Origin: Clostridium sp.
Lineage (GTDB): Bacteria > Bacillota > Clostridia > Lachnospirales > Lachnospiraceae
DNA: 64,000 nucleotides
Direction of reading: 5' to 3'
Assembly: GCA_023664775.1 (NCBI GenBank)
Contig: JAMPEW010000004.1
Location: 51,256-115,255, forward strand
This document shows, piece after piece, positions 9,490 to 17,409 of this stretch. The notes beneath the pieces are model-generated. The model was not told where the DNA came from, did no database searches, and saw only the letters and a list, made by a program, of their open reading frames with translations. The stretch's first letter is position 1; every line of letters begins with the position of its first letter. The position numbers and the translations under genes were made by a program.

Positions 9490-9504
9490 AATGTAGGTGC
9501 TTTA

Positions 9505-9578
9505 CGGCGTGTGGCTCAGTTTGGTAGAGCGCGTGGTTCGGGACTACGAAGTCGCAGGTTCAAATCCTGTCACGCCGA
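9505..9578 (+). tRNA. tRNA-Pro (anticodon CGG)
   Basis: A full cloverleaf can be drawn: 7-bp acceptor (CGGCGTG/CACGCCG), D arm GCTC/GAGC, anticodon stem CGTGG/CTACG with loop TTCGGGA, T arm GCAGG-TTCAAAT-CCTGT. Anticodon CGG reads the proline codon CCG. The discriminator base is A and the CCA end is not encoded, so it must be added after transcription. It stands alone between the Bat-like operon and an EAL gene. Confidence 0.93.
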
Positions 9579-9628
9579 TTTGGTTACTGGTATTAGTTTG
9601 GCATTGAGAGGAATATTTATGTAAGGTT

Positions 9629-11572
9629 GTGAAGCTTGGGATGGAGAAACTTTTATATTTTGATTATGCAGCAATAGCAATCATGTTAATCATGCTTGCG
9701 GCGATTATATGCAGAAGGCATTTTTACGGAAAGGTTAATAAAAGCTTTCTTTTTTTGTTGCTTGTTGCTATACTGACAGCTGCCTTTGACATATTTGCTG
9801 TTGCACTTGACAATGCAGGAGAAGGGCATAGGCTTTTGAAGTACATAACCCATGATGTATATCTGATTTCAAGGAATCTTTCCATCGCAGTTTTTGATTT
9901 TTTCCTTGTCGCACTTACTGATACACGCCATAAGGTTTCCCAAAACACCCTGCTAAAGCTGACGATGCCATTGCCGTTTTTTGTAGTTCTTTTTACAGTT
10001 ATAGCAAGCAATCATACAGGCTGGATTTATTATCTGGACGCACATGACACATATACAAGGGGAAGCCTTTTTTGGATATTGTATGTGGCTGTTTTTGTCT
10101 ATGGTTTTTATTCTTTTATCTATACGGTCAAATACACAAAATACCTCGGAAAAATGAAAATATTATCATTGTTTACCATTTATCCGTTTATCGTGGGGTC
10201 TACGGCAATTCAGGCATTTTATCCGCATTTGCTTCTTGAACAGCTTGCCATGGCATTAGGACTTCTTTTTATTATGCTAATGGTACAACGGCCTGAGCAG
10301 CGTATAGATTCCATTACGGGTCTTTACAAGATGGCGGCATATGAGGAGGATATAAAACAGGCATACAGAAACAAAAAAACGATGAATGTTATTATGGTTA
10401 CCATTGCAAACTACAGGACGCTTTTGGATGTTCTTGGATATGAGGGCTTCCACATGGAAATGAGAAAAATCAGCTCCAATTTTTTAGCCATGAACCGAAA
10501 AAACAAGCTTGGAGCAGAAATGTATTACATCGGTAACGGACGTTACAGAATTGTCATTGATCAATATCATTTTGATAATACAAAGGAAATTGCCGAGCTT
10601 ATTAATTATGAGGTCAATAATGGTCACAGCGACAACGGCATTGATGTAGGTATTCAGGCATATGTCTGTGTTGTAAAATGTCCTGAGGATATAGATGATT
10701 TTGAAACCATCATGGAATTTGGGCGCAGACTGGAGAAAAGTGAATTTACGGCAAATGTAATCTATGCGTCAGAGCTTCTGAAAAGCAGAGGGTATAACAT
10801 TATAAAGGAAATTGATGTTATTGTTGAGGATGCGCTTGTCAATAATAAATTCGAGGTTTACTATCAGCCGATATATTCTGTCAAGGATGAAAAATTTACA
10901 TCAGCCGAGGCTCTGCTCAGACTGAAAAGTGATGATTATGGTTTTGTGTCTCCTGAAATATTTATACCTGCTGCTGAAAAAAGCGGCGCAATCCACAGAA
11001 TAGGTGGATTTGTATTTGAGGAGGTATGCAAATTTATTTCAAGCGATGAATATAAAAAGCTTGGCGTTGAGTATATAGAGGTTAATCTTTCCGTTATACA
11101 GTGCATGCAGAAGGGACTTGCACATGAAATATTGCAGATTATGGAAAAATACGATGTTACGCCGGAGCAGATTAATCTGGAAATAACAGAAACGGCAACT
11201 ACATATTCCCAAAAGGTTATGACAGAAAACATAAATGAGCTTACAGGGGCAGGAATCCATTTTTCATTGGATGATTTTGGAACAGGCTATTCCAACATGA
11301 AAAGGATAGCGTCACTTCCACTTTCTATCATTAAATTTGACAAATCCTTTACAGACATAAATTCAAGCCCTAAGATGGAAATAATCTTAAAAAATATGAT
11401 AAAAATGGTAAAGGACATGAACATGAAAATCGTTGTCGAGGGAATAGAAACCGAACAGCTTGTCCGCCATTTTTCAGATTTGGAATGTGAGTACATACAG
11501 GGATATTATTATTCAAAGCCGATACCGAAAACGGAATTTGTAAAATTCATAAACGCTCAAAAAGCATCGTAA
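9629..11572 (+). CDS. Membrane protein with degenerate GGDEF and intact EAL domain (c-di-GMP phosphodiesterase)
   Basis: Up to 647 residues from GTG 9629; ATG 9641 (643 residues) is an alternative start. About seven membrane helices (~10-230) form a sensor module. A GGDEF-like domain (~235-380) has lost the active motif: the site reads IGNGRYRIV. The EAL domain (~390-640) keeps the key residues: EALLRL, NLS, EITE, DDFGTGYSN, KFDKSF and VEGIE. It should therefore degrade cyclic di-GMP to pGpG at the membrane. The degenerate GGDEF may act as a GTP or c-di-GMP sensing site, as in other such fusions. It stands alone, and its signal is unknown. Confidence 0.88.
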   Translation: MKLGMEKLLYFDYAAIAIMLIMLAAIICRRHFYGKVNKSFLFLLLVAILTAAFDIFAVALDNAGEGHRLLKYITHDVYLISRNLSIAVFDFFLVALTDTRHKVSQNTLLKLTMPLPFFVVLFTVIASNHTGWIYYLDAHDTYTRGSLFWILYVAVFVYGFYSFIYTVKYTKYLGKMKILSLFTIYPFIVGSTAIQAFYPHLLLEQLAMALGLLFIMLMVQRPEQRIDSITGLYKMAAYEEDIKQAYRNKKTMNVIMVTIANYRTLLDVLGYEGFHMEMRKISSNFLAMNRKNKLGAEMYYIGNGRYRIVIDQYHFDNTKEIAELINYEVNNGHSDNGIDVGIQAYVCVVKCPEDIDDFETIMEFGRRLEKSEFTANVIYASELLKSRGYNIIKEIDVIVEDALVNNKFEVYYQPIYSVKDEKFTSAEALLRLKSDDYGFVSPEIFIPAAEKSGAIHRIGGFVFEEVCKFISSDEYKKLGVEYIEVNLSVIQCMQKGLAHEILQIMEKYDVTPEQINLEITETATTYSQKVMTENINELTGAGIHFSLDDFGTGYSNMKRIASLPLSIIKFDKSFTDINSSPKMEIILKNMIKMVKDMNMKIVVEGIETEQLVRHFSDLECEYIQGYYYSKPIPKTEFVKFINAQKAS

Positions 11573-11791
11573 ATGGTGTATCATTAATTTGCGATTCATG
11601 CTATGTCATAGCAAATGCTTTGTGCAATCTGTTGTGTTTTTTGAGAATATTATTATTTCAATTGGTAAATACTTAAGAAATTTTTTAAATGTCTTGCAAA
11701 ATCAGACCAAAAAGCGTAATATCAACTTGCAACAGAAAAAAGACAGCATAGTATAACATATATTTATTATTTTTTTACGGAGGAGATTAAA

Positions 11792-12250
11792 ATGGCAGTT
11801 AAGAAAGCGACAGTTGATTCAACTATGGCTAAGGTGGAGGCAGCAAAGAAGGAAACAGCAAAGGCTGAAACAAAGGCAGCACCTGCAAAGAAGGAAGCAG
11901 CTAAGGCAGCGCCTGCAAAGAAGGAAACTGCAAAGACTGAGACAAAGGCACCTGCAAAGAAGGCAGCGGCAAAGACTGAGACAAAGGCAGCACCTGCAAA
12001 GAAGGCAGCAGCTAAGGCGCCTGCAAAGAAAGCAGCACCTGCAAAGAAGGCAACAACTAAGGCAGCAGCACCTGTAGCTAAGGTATTTATAGAGTTTAAT
12101 AACGGACAGGTATCTGCTGATGAGATTACTGCAAAGGCAATTGAAATCAGTGGAAAGAAGTCAGTAAAGGACTTAAACGTATACTATCAGCCAGAAACCG
12201 GCATGGTTTATTTCACTGCTGATGGCGAGGAAGGTTCTTTCGCATTATAA
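11792..12250 (+). CDS. Histone-H1-like Lys/Ala-rich protein with DUF6465-type C-terminal domain
   Basis: 152 residues. Residues ~10-95 are an irregular array of AAPAKKEAAK / TETKAPAKKA units, like the tails of histone H1 and some bacterial nucleoid proteins. The last ~55 residues (VFIEFNNGQVSADEI onward) form a compact domain that I associate with DUF6465, common in Lachnospiraceae. The strongly basic tail suggests DNA or RNA binding; the small domain may bind a partner. GGAGGAG precedes the ATG, a clear Rho-independent terminator follows, and the gene is monocistronic. The DNA repeat is GCAGCTAAGGCAGCACCTG-like and may vary in copy number between strains. Confidence 0.85.
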   Translation: MAVKKATVDSTMAKVEAAKKETAKAETKAAPAKKEAAKAAPAKKETAKTETKAPAKKAAAKTETKAAPAKKAAAKAPAKKAAPAKKATTKAAAPVAKVFIEFNNGQVSADEITAKAIEISGKKSVKDLNVYYQPETGMVYFTADGEEGSFAL

Positions 12251-12262
12251 TTAATAACAAAT

Positions 12263-12320
12263 AAAGGGGCTGTTATAGCGTGGATTTAAGGTACGCATAT
12301 GACAAGCCTCTTTTTATTTT
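12263..12320 (+). terminator. Rho-independent terminator
   Basis: AAAGGGGCTGTTATA pairs with TATGACAAGCCTCTTT (one bulge, G-U pairs) and is followed by TTTTATTTT. It ends the DUF6465-type gene. Confidence 0.8.
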
Positions 12321-12380
12321 GTATTTTTATAGCTGTCGGATATCTTTAGTATATTGATATTTTGCTTTGTGTCCCATCTT

Positions 12381-12728
12381 CTACATATGAAACGATTTTT
12401 CAATGCGGTTTTGCATTTCGTCATATTGGACATACATTCTCTGCACGCTATTTTCCAACAGATAATAATGCATGATGTAAGGGACAAGCAAAACAAGTAT
12501 GGCAAGGGTAAGGGCTAGAATGATCATGCTTCCTGTAAAATTCAGATACAAAATGCAAATGATTGCGGCAATTGCAAACAATGCCATGACAATAAGATGC
12601 ACCTGTCTTTCATGGGCGAAAAAAGCAATCTGTACAAGGTGCTTTTTCGATTCTTTTTCCCAGTCAGCGTCCTCCTGCTCCAAAAGACCGTCTATATAGG
12701 AAAGATATGCAAGTATTCTTTTTTTCAT
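12381..12728 (-). CDS. Small two-helix membrane protein, unknown
   Basis: 115 residues if started at the ATG whose GGAG lies 9 nt upstream (MKKRILAYLSYIDGLLEQED). Upstream ATGs in frame exist but lack a ribosome site. It has two adjacent membrane helices (~45-65 and ~68-90) and a charged C-terminus. I do not recognise the family. It is transcribed away from clpX, and the ~130 bp between them must hold divergent promoters. Confidence 0.65.
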   Translation of the reverse strand: MKKRILAYLSYIDGLLEQEDADWEKESKKHLVQIAFFAHERQVHLIVMALFAIAAIICILYLNFTGSMIILALTLAILVLLVPYIMHYYLLENSVQRMYVQYDEMQNRIEKSFHM

Positions 12729-12862
12729 AAAAAACATCTCCATTTCATATAAAAATACAATAAGGAAAAACTTTACATAGTTATCAAAACTTATCATATA
12801 GAAATATATCGAATTTAGTGCTATACTGTCAATATCTTATATACATACTTTGGAGGATAAAT

Positions 12863-14233
12863 ATGTCAGATAACAACAATAATAACAATAATGAGGAGGA
12901 GTACGAATCCTACTGTTATCTGTGCAGACGCTCAGAAACAGTAACCGGACCTCAGATTAAGCTGCCAAACAACGTAAGTGTCTGTAAGGATTGCATGCAG
13001 AAAAGCTTTGATACATTTGGGGATAATCCGATACAATTTCTTGACTTTGCCAAGATGCCGAACATTAATCTGTCGCAATTTATGAATCTTGATGATATGT
13101 TTAATGCAAAAAAGGTAAAGAAGAAAAAGAAAAAGAAAGAGCAGGAGGAAAAACTCCCTGAGCTTTCAATGGAGAACATTCCTGCACCGCATAAAATCAA
13201 GGCAATGCTGGATGAGTTTGTGGTGGGTCAGGAGCATGCAAAAAAGGCAATATCCGTTGCCGTATATAATCATTATAAAAGAGTCATTACAAATACAATG
13301 GATGACATAGAGATAGAGAAATCAAATATGCTTATGCTTGGACCTACAGGCTGTGGAAAAACCTATCTTGTAAAAACCGTTGCAAGGCTTTTGAATGTTC
13401 CTCTTGCAATTACGGACGCCACTACCCTTACAGAAGCTGGCTATGTGGGTGATGACGTGGAGAGCATTTTGTCAAGGCTGCTTGCCGTTGCTGACAACGA
13501 TGTGGAGAGGGCAGAACGTGGAATTGTATTTATAGATGAGATTGATAAGATTGCAAAGAAGAAGGAAACCCATACAAGAGATGTAAGCGGTGAGGCTGTA
13601 CAGCAGGGACTTTTACGAATGCTTGAGGGCGCGGAAATTGAAGTGCCTGTAGGGGCAGGAAGTAAAAATCCACTTGTCCCTATGGAGACGATGAACACAA
13701 AAAATATACTGTTCATTTGTGGAGGTGCGTTCCCTGAGATAGAGGATATTATAAAGCAGCGTCTTTCCAAGCAATCCTCCATGGGCTTTAATGCGGAGCT
13801 TAAGGATAAATATGATAATAATGACAATATTATAAAAGAGGTCACGCTGGAGGATCTTCGTGAATTTGGAATGATACCTGAGTTTTTGGGACGGCTCCCT
13901 GTCATGTTTACGTTGGACGCACTTGACAAGGATATGTACATAAAGATATTAAAGGAGCCTAAAAATGCCATTTTAAAGCAGTATAAAAAGCTGCTTGCCC
14001 TTGATGAGGTTGACCTTTGCTTTGATGATTCAGCCTATGAGGAAATTGCAGCGCTTGCAATGGAAAAGAAAACCGGCGCCAGAGCCCTGCGGGCAATTAT
14101 AGAGAAATTCATGCTTGACATTATGTATGAAATACCAAGGGATGACAGTATAGGCAGAGTAACTATAACAGGAGATTATATTAAGGGCAAGGGTGCGCCC
14201 GTTATTGAGCTTAGGGGAACAAATATAGAATGA
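12863..14233 (+). CDS. clpX: ClpX, ATP-dependent unfoldase of ClpXP
   Basis: 456 residues from the ATG preceded by GGAGG (6 nt spacing). N-terminal zinc-binding domain with CYLC...CKDC (~18-50), linker with a Lys run (~80-95), AAA+ core with Walker A GPTGCGKT (~157), pore loop GYVG, Walker B IVFIDEID, ClpP-docking loop SMGFNAE (MGF in place of IGF) and GARALRAI in the lid. It unfolds tagged proteins for ClpP. The N-terminus has a run of Asn not typical of ClpX, and clpP and tig are not adjacent, so this may be a second paralogue. It overlaps the next gene by 4 bp. Confidence 0.93.
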   Translation: MSDNNNNNNNEEEYESYCYLCRRSETVTGPQIKLPNNVSVCKDCMQKSFDTFGDNPIQFLDFAKMPNINLSQFMNLDDMFNAKKVKKKKKKKEQEEKLPELSMENIPAPHKIKAMLDEFVVGQEHAKKAISVAVYNHYKRVITNTMDDIEIEKSNMLMLGPTGCGKTYLVKTVARLLNVPLAITDATTLTEAGYVGDDVESILSRLLAVADNDVERAERGIVFIDEIDKIAKKKETHTRDVSGEAVQQGLLRMLEGAEIEVPVGAGSKNPLVPMETMNTKNILFICGGAFPEIEDIIKQRLSKQSSMGFNAELKDKYDNNDNIIKEVTLEDLREFGMIPEFLGRLPVMFTLDALDKDMYIKILKEPKNAILKQYKKLLALDEVDLCFDDSAYEEIAALAMEKKTGARALRAIIEKFMLDIMYEIPRDDSIGRVTITGDYIKGKGAPVIELRGTNIE

Positions 14234-14976
14234 AAACTGCTGTTATTGCCCATAGAGGCGCCTCCGGCTTAGCCGGACATGAAAATACGCTTGAGGCATT
14301 TAATGCTGCCATCAGGCTTGGCTGCGACTGTGTTGAATTTGATGTGAGGAAAACTGCTGACGGCTGGCTTGTGGTGTTTCATGATTTTAAAATTGAAGGT
14401 GTGCCCATAGCAGAACTGACATATGGCAGGCTTTGTGAGATAACGGCAGGGCATGGCTATACAGTACCGCTGCTTAAGGATGTGCTTACCCTTTGTCAGG
14501 GAAAAATAAAGCTTGACATAGAGCTTAAGGAGGCGGGCTATGAGAAAACTGTTGTTGATATGGTAACGAGCAACTTTGGATATGGCGATTTTGTCATGAA
14601 GTCATTTTCAGATGCGGCAATTGCACATATAAAAAAATATGACAGAAATATAAAAACAGGGCTGCTTGTAGGCAGAAAACATGTGCCGCTTAAAACATTT
14701 ATCAGCGACATGTTTCCCATGAAGCGTCTTAAAGCATGTCATGCAGATTTTGTTGCAGCTCATTATGCACTTTGTTCCAGGTTATATGTTAATGATATGC
14801 ATAAGCACGGACTAAAAGTATTTGTCTGGACTGTCAATTCTCCAAAGGCAATTAAAAGATGCTTATGGTTAAAGGCAGATGCAGTTATCACTGATAGACC
14901 TGATATGGCAATGAAGATATTGTACAAAGCACGGCACTGTAAATGCAGTGCTGTTCATAAGAGGAGGGAAGCTTAA
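14230..14976 (+). CDS. Glycerophosphodiester phosphodiesterase
   Basis: 248 residues. The GDPD signature begins at IAHRGASG (catalytic His) and continues with GHENTLEAF and FDVRKTADG, and VFHDF supplies the second His. The end reads VFVWTVNSPKAIKRC and ADAVITDRPD, typical of UgpQ. It hydrolyses glycerophosphodiesters to glycerol-3-phosphate and an alcohol, usually in phospholipid turnover. No signal peptide, so cytoplasmic. Its ATGA overlaps the clpX stop and proC follows at once. Confidence 0.9.
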   Translation: MKTAVIAHRGASGLAGHENTLEAFNAAIRLGCDCVEFDVRKTADGWLVVFHDFKIEGVPIAELTYGRLCEITAGHGYTVPLLKDVLTLCQGKIKLDIELKEAGYEKTVVDMVTSNFGYGDFVMKSFSDAAIAHIKKYDRNIKTGLLVGRKHVPLKTFISDMFPMKRLKACHADFVAAHYALCSRLYVNDMHKHGLKVFVWTVNSPKAIKRCLWLKADAVITDRPDMAMKILYKARHCKCSAVHKRREA

Positions 14977-15777
14977 ATGATGAAATACAAGGTTGGATTT
15001 ATAGGATGTGGAAACATGGCATCTGCAATTATCGGAGGCTTGAAAAAAAATGCAGAGATAGCCGGCAGTGAGATTATTGTGGCAGATGCGCTGGAGGCGG
15101 CGCTCGAAAAAGCAAAATCGCAGCTTGGCGTTGATACAGGAGACAACAAGATTGTTGCAGCAGCCTCGGAGATACTTTTCTTATCGGTAAAGCCCCAATA
15201 TTATGAGGTGGTTATAAATGAGATAAAGGATAGCATTCCTGCAAATCAGGTTATTATTACAATCGCTCCGGGGAAAACGCTTGCCTGGCTTGGCGAAAGG
15301 CTTGGCTTTGATAAAAAAATAATAAGGACAATGCCGAATACGCCTGCACTTGTGGGAGAAGGAATTACGGGAGTGTGTAAAAATGAAAATGTCACGGAGG
15401 ATGAATTTGCCTATGCAATGTCCCTGTTATCAAGCTTTGGCATGGCGGAGGCAATTGATGAACAGCTTATGGACGTGTGCGTGTCAGTAAGCGGCAGCTC
15501 CCCTGCATATGTATTTATGTTTATTGAAGCTATGGCAGATGCTGCCGTTGCAGACGGAATGCCGAGAGCTTCTGCTTATAAATTTGCCGCACAAGCGGTA
15601 CTTGGAAGTGCAAAAATGGTGCTTGAGACAGGAAAGCATCCGGGTGAATTAAAGGACATGGTATGCTCGCCGGCAGGAACGACCATAGAAGCTGTGCGTG
15701 TTCTTGAGGAAAAGGGCTTCCGAAGCGCTGTGATTGAGGCGATGAAGGCATGTACGAAAAAAGCGAAGGGCTTATAA
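14977..15777 (+). CDS. proC: Pyrroline-5-carboxylate reductase
   Basis: 266 residues. N-terminal NAD(P)-binding fold GFIGCGNMASAIIGG (~6-20) and the family signature in the C-terminal half (GSSPAYVFMFIEAMADAA, then LKDMVCSPAGTTIEA). It reduces 1-pyrroline-5-carboxylate to proline, the last step of proline synthesis. GAGGGAAG stands before the ATG, which directly follows the preceding stop. Confidence 0.95.
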   Translation: MMKYKVGFIGCGNMASAIIGGLKKNAEIAGSEIIVADALEAALEKAKSQLGVDTGDNKIVAAASEILFLSVKPQYYEVVINEIKDSIPANQVIITIAPGKTLAWLGERLGFDKKIIRTMPNTPALVGEGITGVCKNENVTEDEFAYAMSLLSSFGMAEAIDEQLMDVCVSVSGSSPAYVFMFIEAMADAAVADGMPRASAYKFAAQAVLGSAKMVLETGKHPGELKDMVCSPAGTTIEAVRVLEEKGFRSAVIEAMKACTKKAKGL

Positions 15778-15933
15778 TTAAAAATTATGTTGTAAGAAGT
15801 AATACTATATGGGGATGCTTGATAAATTTTATTGAAGAAAACTGTAAGGATGAATCTGAGAAAAAAATTGTATGTGCCTGAATTGATTTTAAGTTGATTA
15901 TAGTGAATTTGAAATTTAAGAAATGTATACAAA

Positions 15934-15960
15934 TAAAAGGGCGAAGGTTTCCTTCGCCTA
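15934..15960 (-). terminator. Terminator of the DUF3800 gene
   Basis: On the minus strand an 8-bp perfect stem GGCGAAGG/CCTTCGCC with a 3-nt loop overlaps the stop codon and is followed by CTTTTATTT. Confidence 0.8.
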
Positions 15961-16632
15961 CATCTTTTTTGTCTGAATTGGTTTTAGATAGTTCTTCTTT
16001 AGAATGCGCTCAGTTATAAAAAATGCATTTTCAGATTTTGATAAAGCATGATTTTCCAGTTTAAGCTCTATTAATCTTAAAGTGCATATAAGGTCAGCAA
16101 CTTGAAACAGCCTGTAATCTGAAGGAGTAACCTTACGGAATTCAACATTATCTAACAACGAGTTAAATACTGAGGATAGAATTCGTGTTACTTCAACCTG
16201 ACCATTATCATAATATACTTTAACAATACCATAGTCGAAGAAATATTCAAAATTATCACGGATAAAGGAAGCTATCTGTTTGCTAAGTTTTCCAGTCGCA
16301 ACCACGGAATCTTCGATATGTTTTTTCTCTATATAGAATGTCTTGAATTTTATATTGCTGTTTCTTATGAAAGCCATAAGGCTCTTTATGATTTTTTGAC
16401 GAATAACAATATCTTCGCCTTTATATTCATTTTCTGATCTGATAATAGGACCTGAATGAATAGTGTGATGTGGGTAGCCTATATCAGATAGTCTCTTTTC
16501 AAGCTGTTTAAGATTTTCTGTTATATTGTTTGACTGATCATGAATAACCATTGAGATTATGTAATAAGGAGAATGGAAATCATACTCTCCCCAATCCCCG
16601 GACTCGTCAACAAATATACTTAATTCTTTCAT
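15958..16632 (-). CDS. DUF3800 protein
   Basis: 224 residues. The N-terminus ELSIFVDESGDWGEY is the acidic DUF3800 signature, which looks like a metal-binding site; further acidic residues (DNGQVE, ADLICTLRLIELKLE) follow. Function of the family is not established. DUF3800 genes are known to be preceded by many different conserved structured RNAs, and this one also has a folded leader ending in a terminator directly before its ribosome site (AGGAG, 8 nt from the ATG). That layout resembles type III toxin-antitoxin operons, so an RNA-binding or RNA-cleaving role is a reasonable guess. Confidence 0.85.
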   Translation of the reverse strand: MKELSIFVDESGDWGEYDFHSPYYIISMVIHDQSNNITENLKQLEKRLSDIGYPHHTIHSGPIIRSENEYKGEDIVIRQKIIKSLMAFIRNSNIKFKTFYIEKKHIEDSVVATGKLSKQIASFIRDNFEYFFDYGIVKVYYDNGQVEVTRILSSVFNSLLDNVEFRKVTPSDYRLFQVADLICTLRLIELKLENHALSKSENAFFITERILKKNYLKPIQTKKM

Positions 16633-16645
16633 CAGTAGTTCTCCT

Positions 16646-16673
16646 AAAAAAACGGCGGGGGTCTTACCCGCCG
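16646..16673 (-). terminator. Terminator or attenuator between leader RNA and DUF3800 gene
   Basis: A 7-bp GC-only stem, 7-nt loop and seven T on the minus strand. The run of T touches the AGGAG of the downstream gene, so most transcripts would stop before the coding region. Confidence 0.75.
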
Positions 16674-16710
16674 ATAGGTGGACCCGGGTCGTTCGACCAG
16701 CCCAAAATCT
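16646..16710 (-). ncRNA. Structured leader RNA of the DUF3800 gene, possible RNA antitoxin
   Basis: About 65 nt on the minus strand between a promoter and the DUF3800 ribosome site. It contains a hairpin GGTCG-TT-CGACC (16687-16698, read on the plus strand) and a 7-bp GC stem CGGCGGG/CCCGCCG (16653-16673) whose loop TAAGACC can pair with GGGTC at 16681-16685, giving a pseudoknot. Seven U residues follow. The RNA could end before the gene, with read-through supplying the protein. I cannot match it to a named motif without a covariance search. Confidence 0.6.
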
Positions 16711-16716
16711 ATTCTT

Positions 16717-16745
16717 ACAATAGCATAAAAACGTTTTTTTTTCAA
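16717..16745 (-). promoter_or_regulatory. Promoter for the DUF3800 leader
   Basis: Minus strand TTGAAA, 17 bp, TATTGT. Start predicted near 16710, just upstream of the folded leader. Confidence 0.5.
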
Positions 16746-16835
16746 TATCCGATTGAAAAAAAGTTTAATTCATCCGTTTTTTTGCTTGAAAGTATAGTAT
16801 CACTTCTTCGCATTGCTTACAATAGGAAACTAATG

Positions 16836-17261
16836 CTATCTAGCACCTGTTGCTGCACTTCCTCCGCCTGTTGCATTGCCTGTGCTGGTTCCACCGCTGG
16901 ATCCGCTGCCGTTTGCACCATTGCCGTTTGCACCGCTGCCACTATTACCGTTGCCATTGGTTCCACCGCCGTTATTACCGGTACCGTTAGTATTGCTTCC
17001 TCCGTCAAGGATGTCCTCTGCACCATTAATAACATCATCACCCATGTTTTCAGCATCATCTAAGATGTCCTTGGCATCATCCATAGCTCCGCCTGTATTG
17101 TTGTTATTACCTGAGCCATTGCTGCTTCCTGATTGTGTTGTTCCCTGACCATTACTCCCGGCATTATCCTTGCTTGTCTGATCATCGCCGCAGCCTGCAA
17201 GTGCAAGTGAAAGCGTTAAAAGTGTAGCAGAAAGTAATAATGTAGATTTTATTTTTTTCAT
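16836..17261 (-). CDS. Low-complexity lipoprotein
   Basis: 141 residues. Signal peptide with lipobox LALAGC (Cys ~24), so exported and lipid-anchored. The mature part is nearly all Gly, Asn, Ser and Thr, with an Asp-rich helical insert (DDAKDILDDAENMGDDV, ~61-77). No enzymatic motif. AGGAG stands upstream. It probably spans or decorates the cell wall. Open frames on the other strand here are composition artefacts. Confidence 0.78.
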   Translation of the reverse strand: MKKIKSTLLLSATLLTLSLALAGCGDDQTSKDNAGSNGQGTTQSGSSNGSGNNNNTGGAMDDAKDILDDAENMGDDVINGAEDILDGGSNTNGTGNNGGGTNGNGNSGSGANGNGANGSGSSGGTSTGNATGGGSAATGAR

Positions 17262-17344
17262 TTTTTTGTCACTCCTTATTTATCATAATGTAGTTATAGT
17301 ATTACCTGAAATGAGACAAATATTTATAAATATGTATAAATTTT

Positions 17345-17394
17345 AAAATTGAGCAGTAACTGCGATAGTCTGGTTATACCACAGTATACTGCTC
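17345..17394 (-). terminator. Terminator after the Cys-rich protein gene
   Basis: Minus strand stem GAGCAGTA/TACTGCTC continued by ACTG/CAGT, then AATTTTAAAA. The tail is modest. Confidence 0.6.
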
Positions 17395-17409
17395 GGATTA
17401 AAATAAATA

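Noticed and set aside
11814..12077. 87-codon Gln/Arg-rich frame overlapping the Lys/Ala-rich gene
   Set aside because: Frame-shifted reading of the AAG/GCA repeat; no start site.
12818..12862. Upstream extension of clpX
   Set aside because: The 15 extra residues are unlike ClpX and lie before the GGAGG site that fits the ATG at 12863.
16551..17148. Plus-strand frames across the DUF3800 start and the lipoprotein
   Set aside because: Antisense shadows of biased composition; they cross the terminator hairpin and lack ribosome sites.
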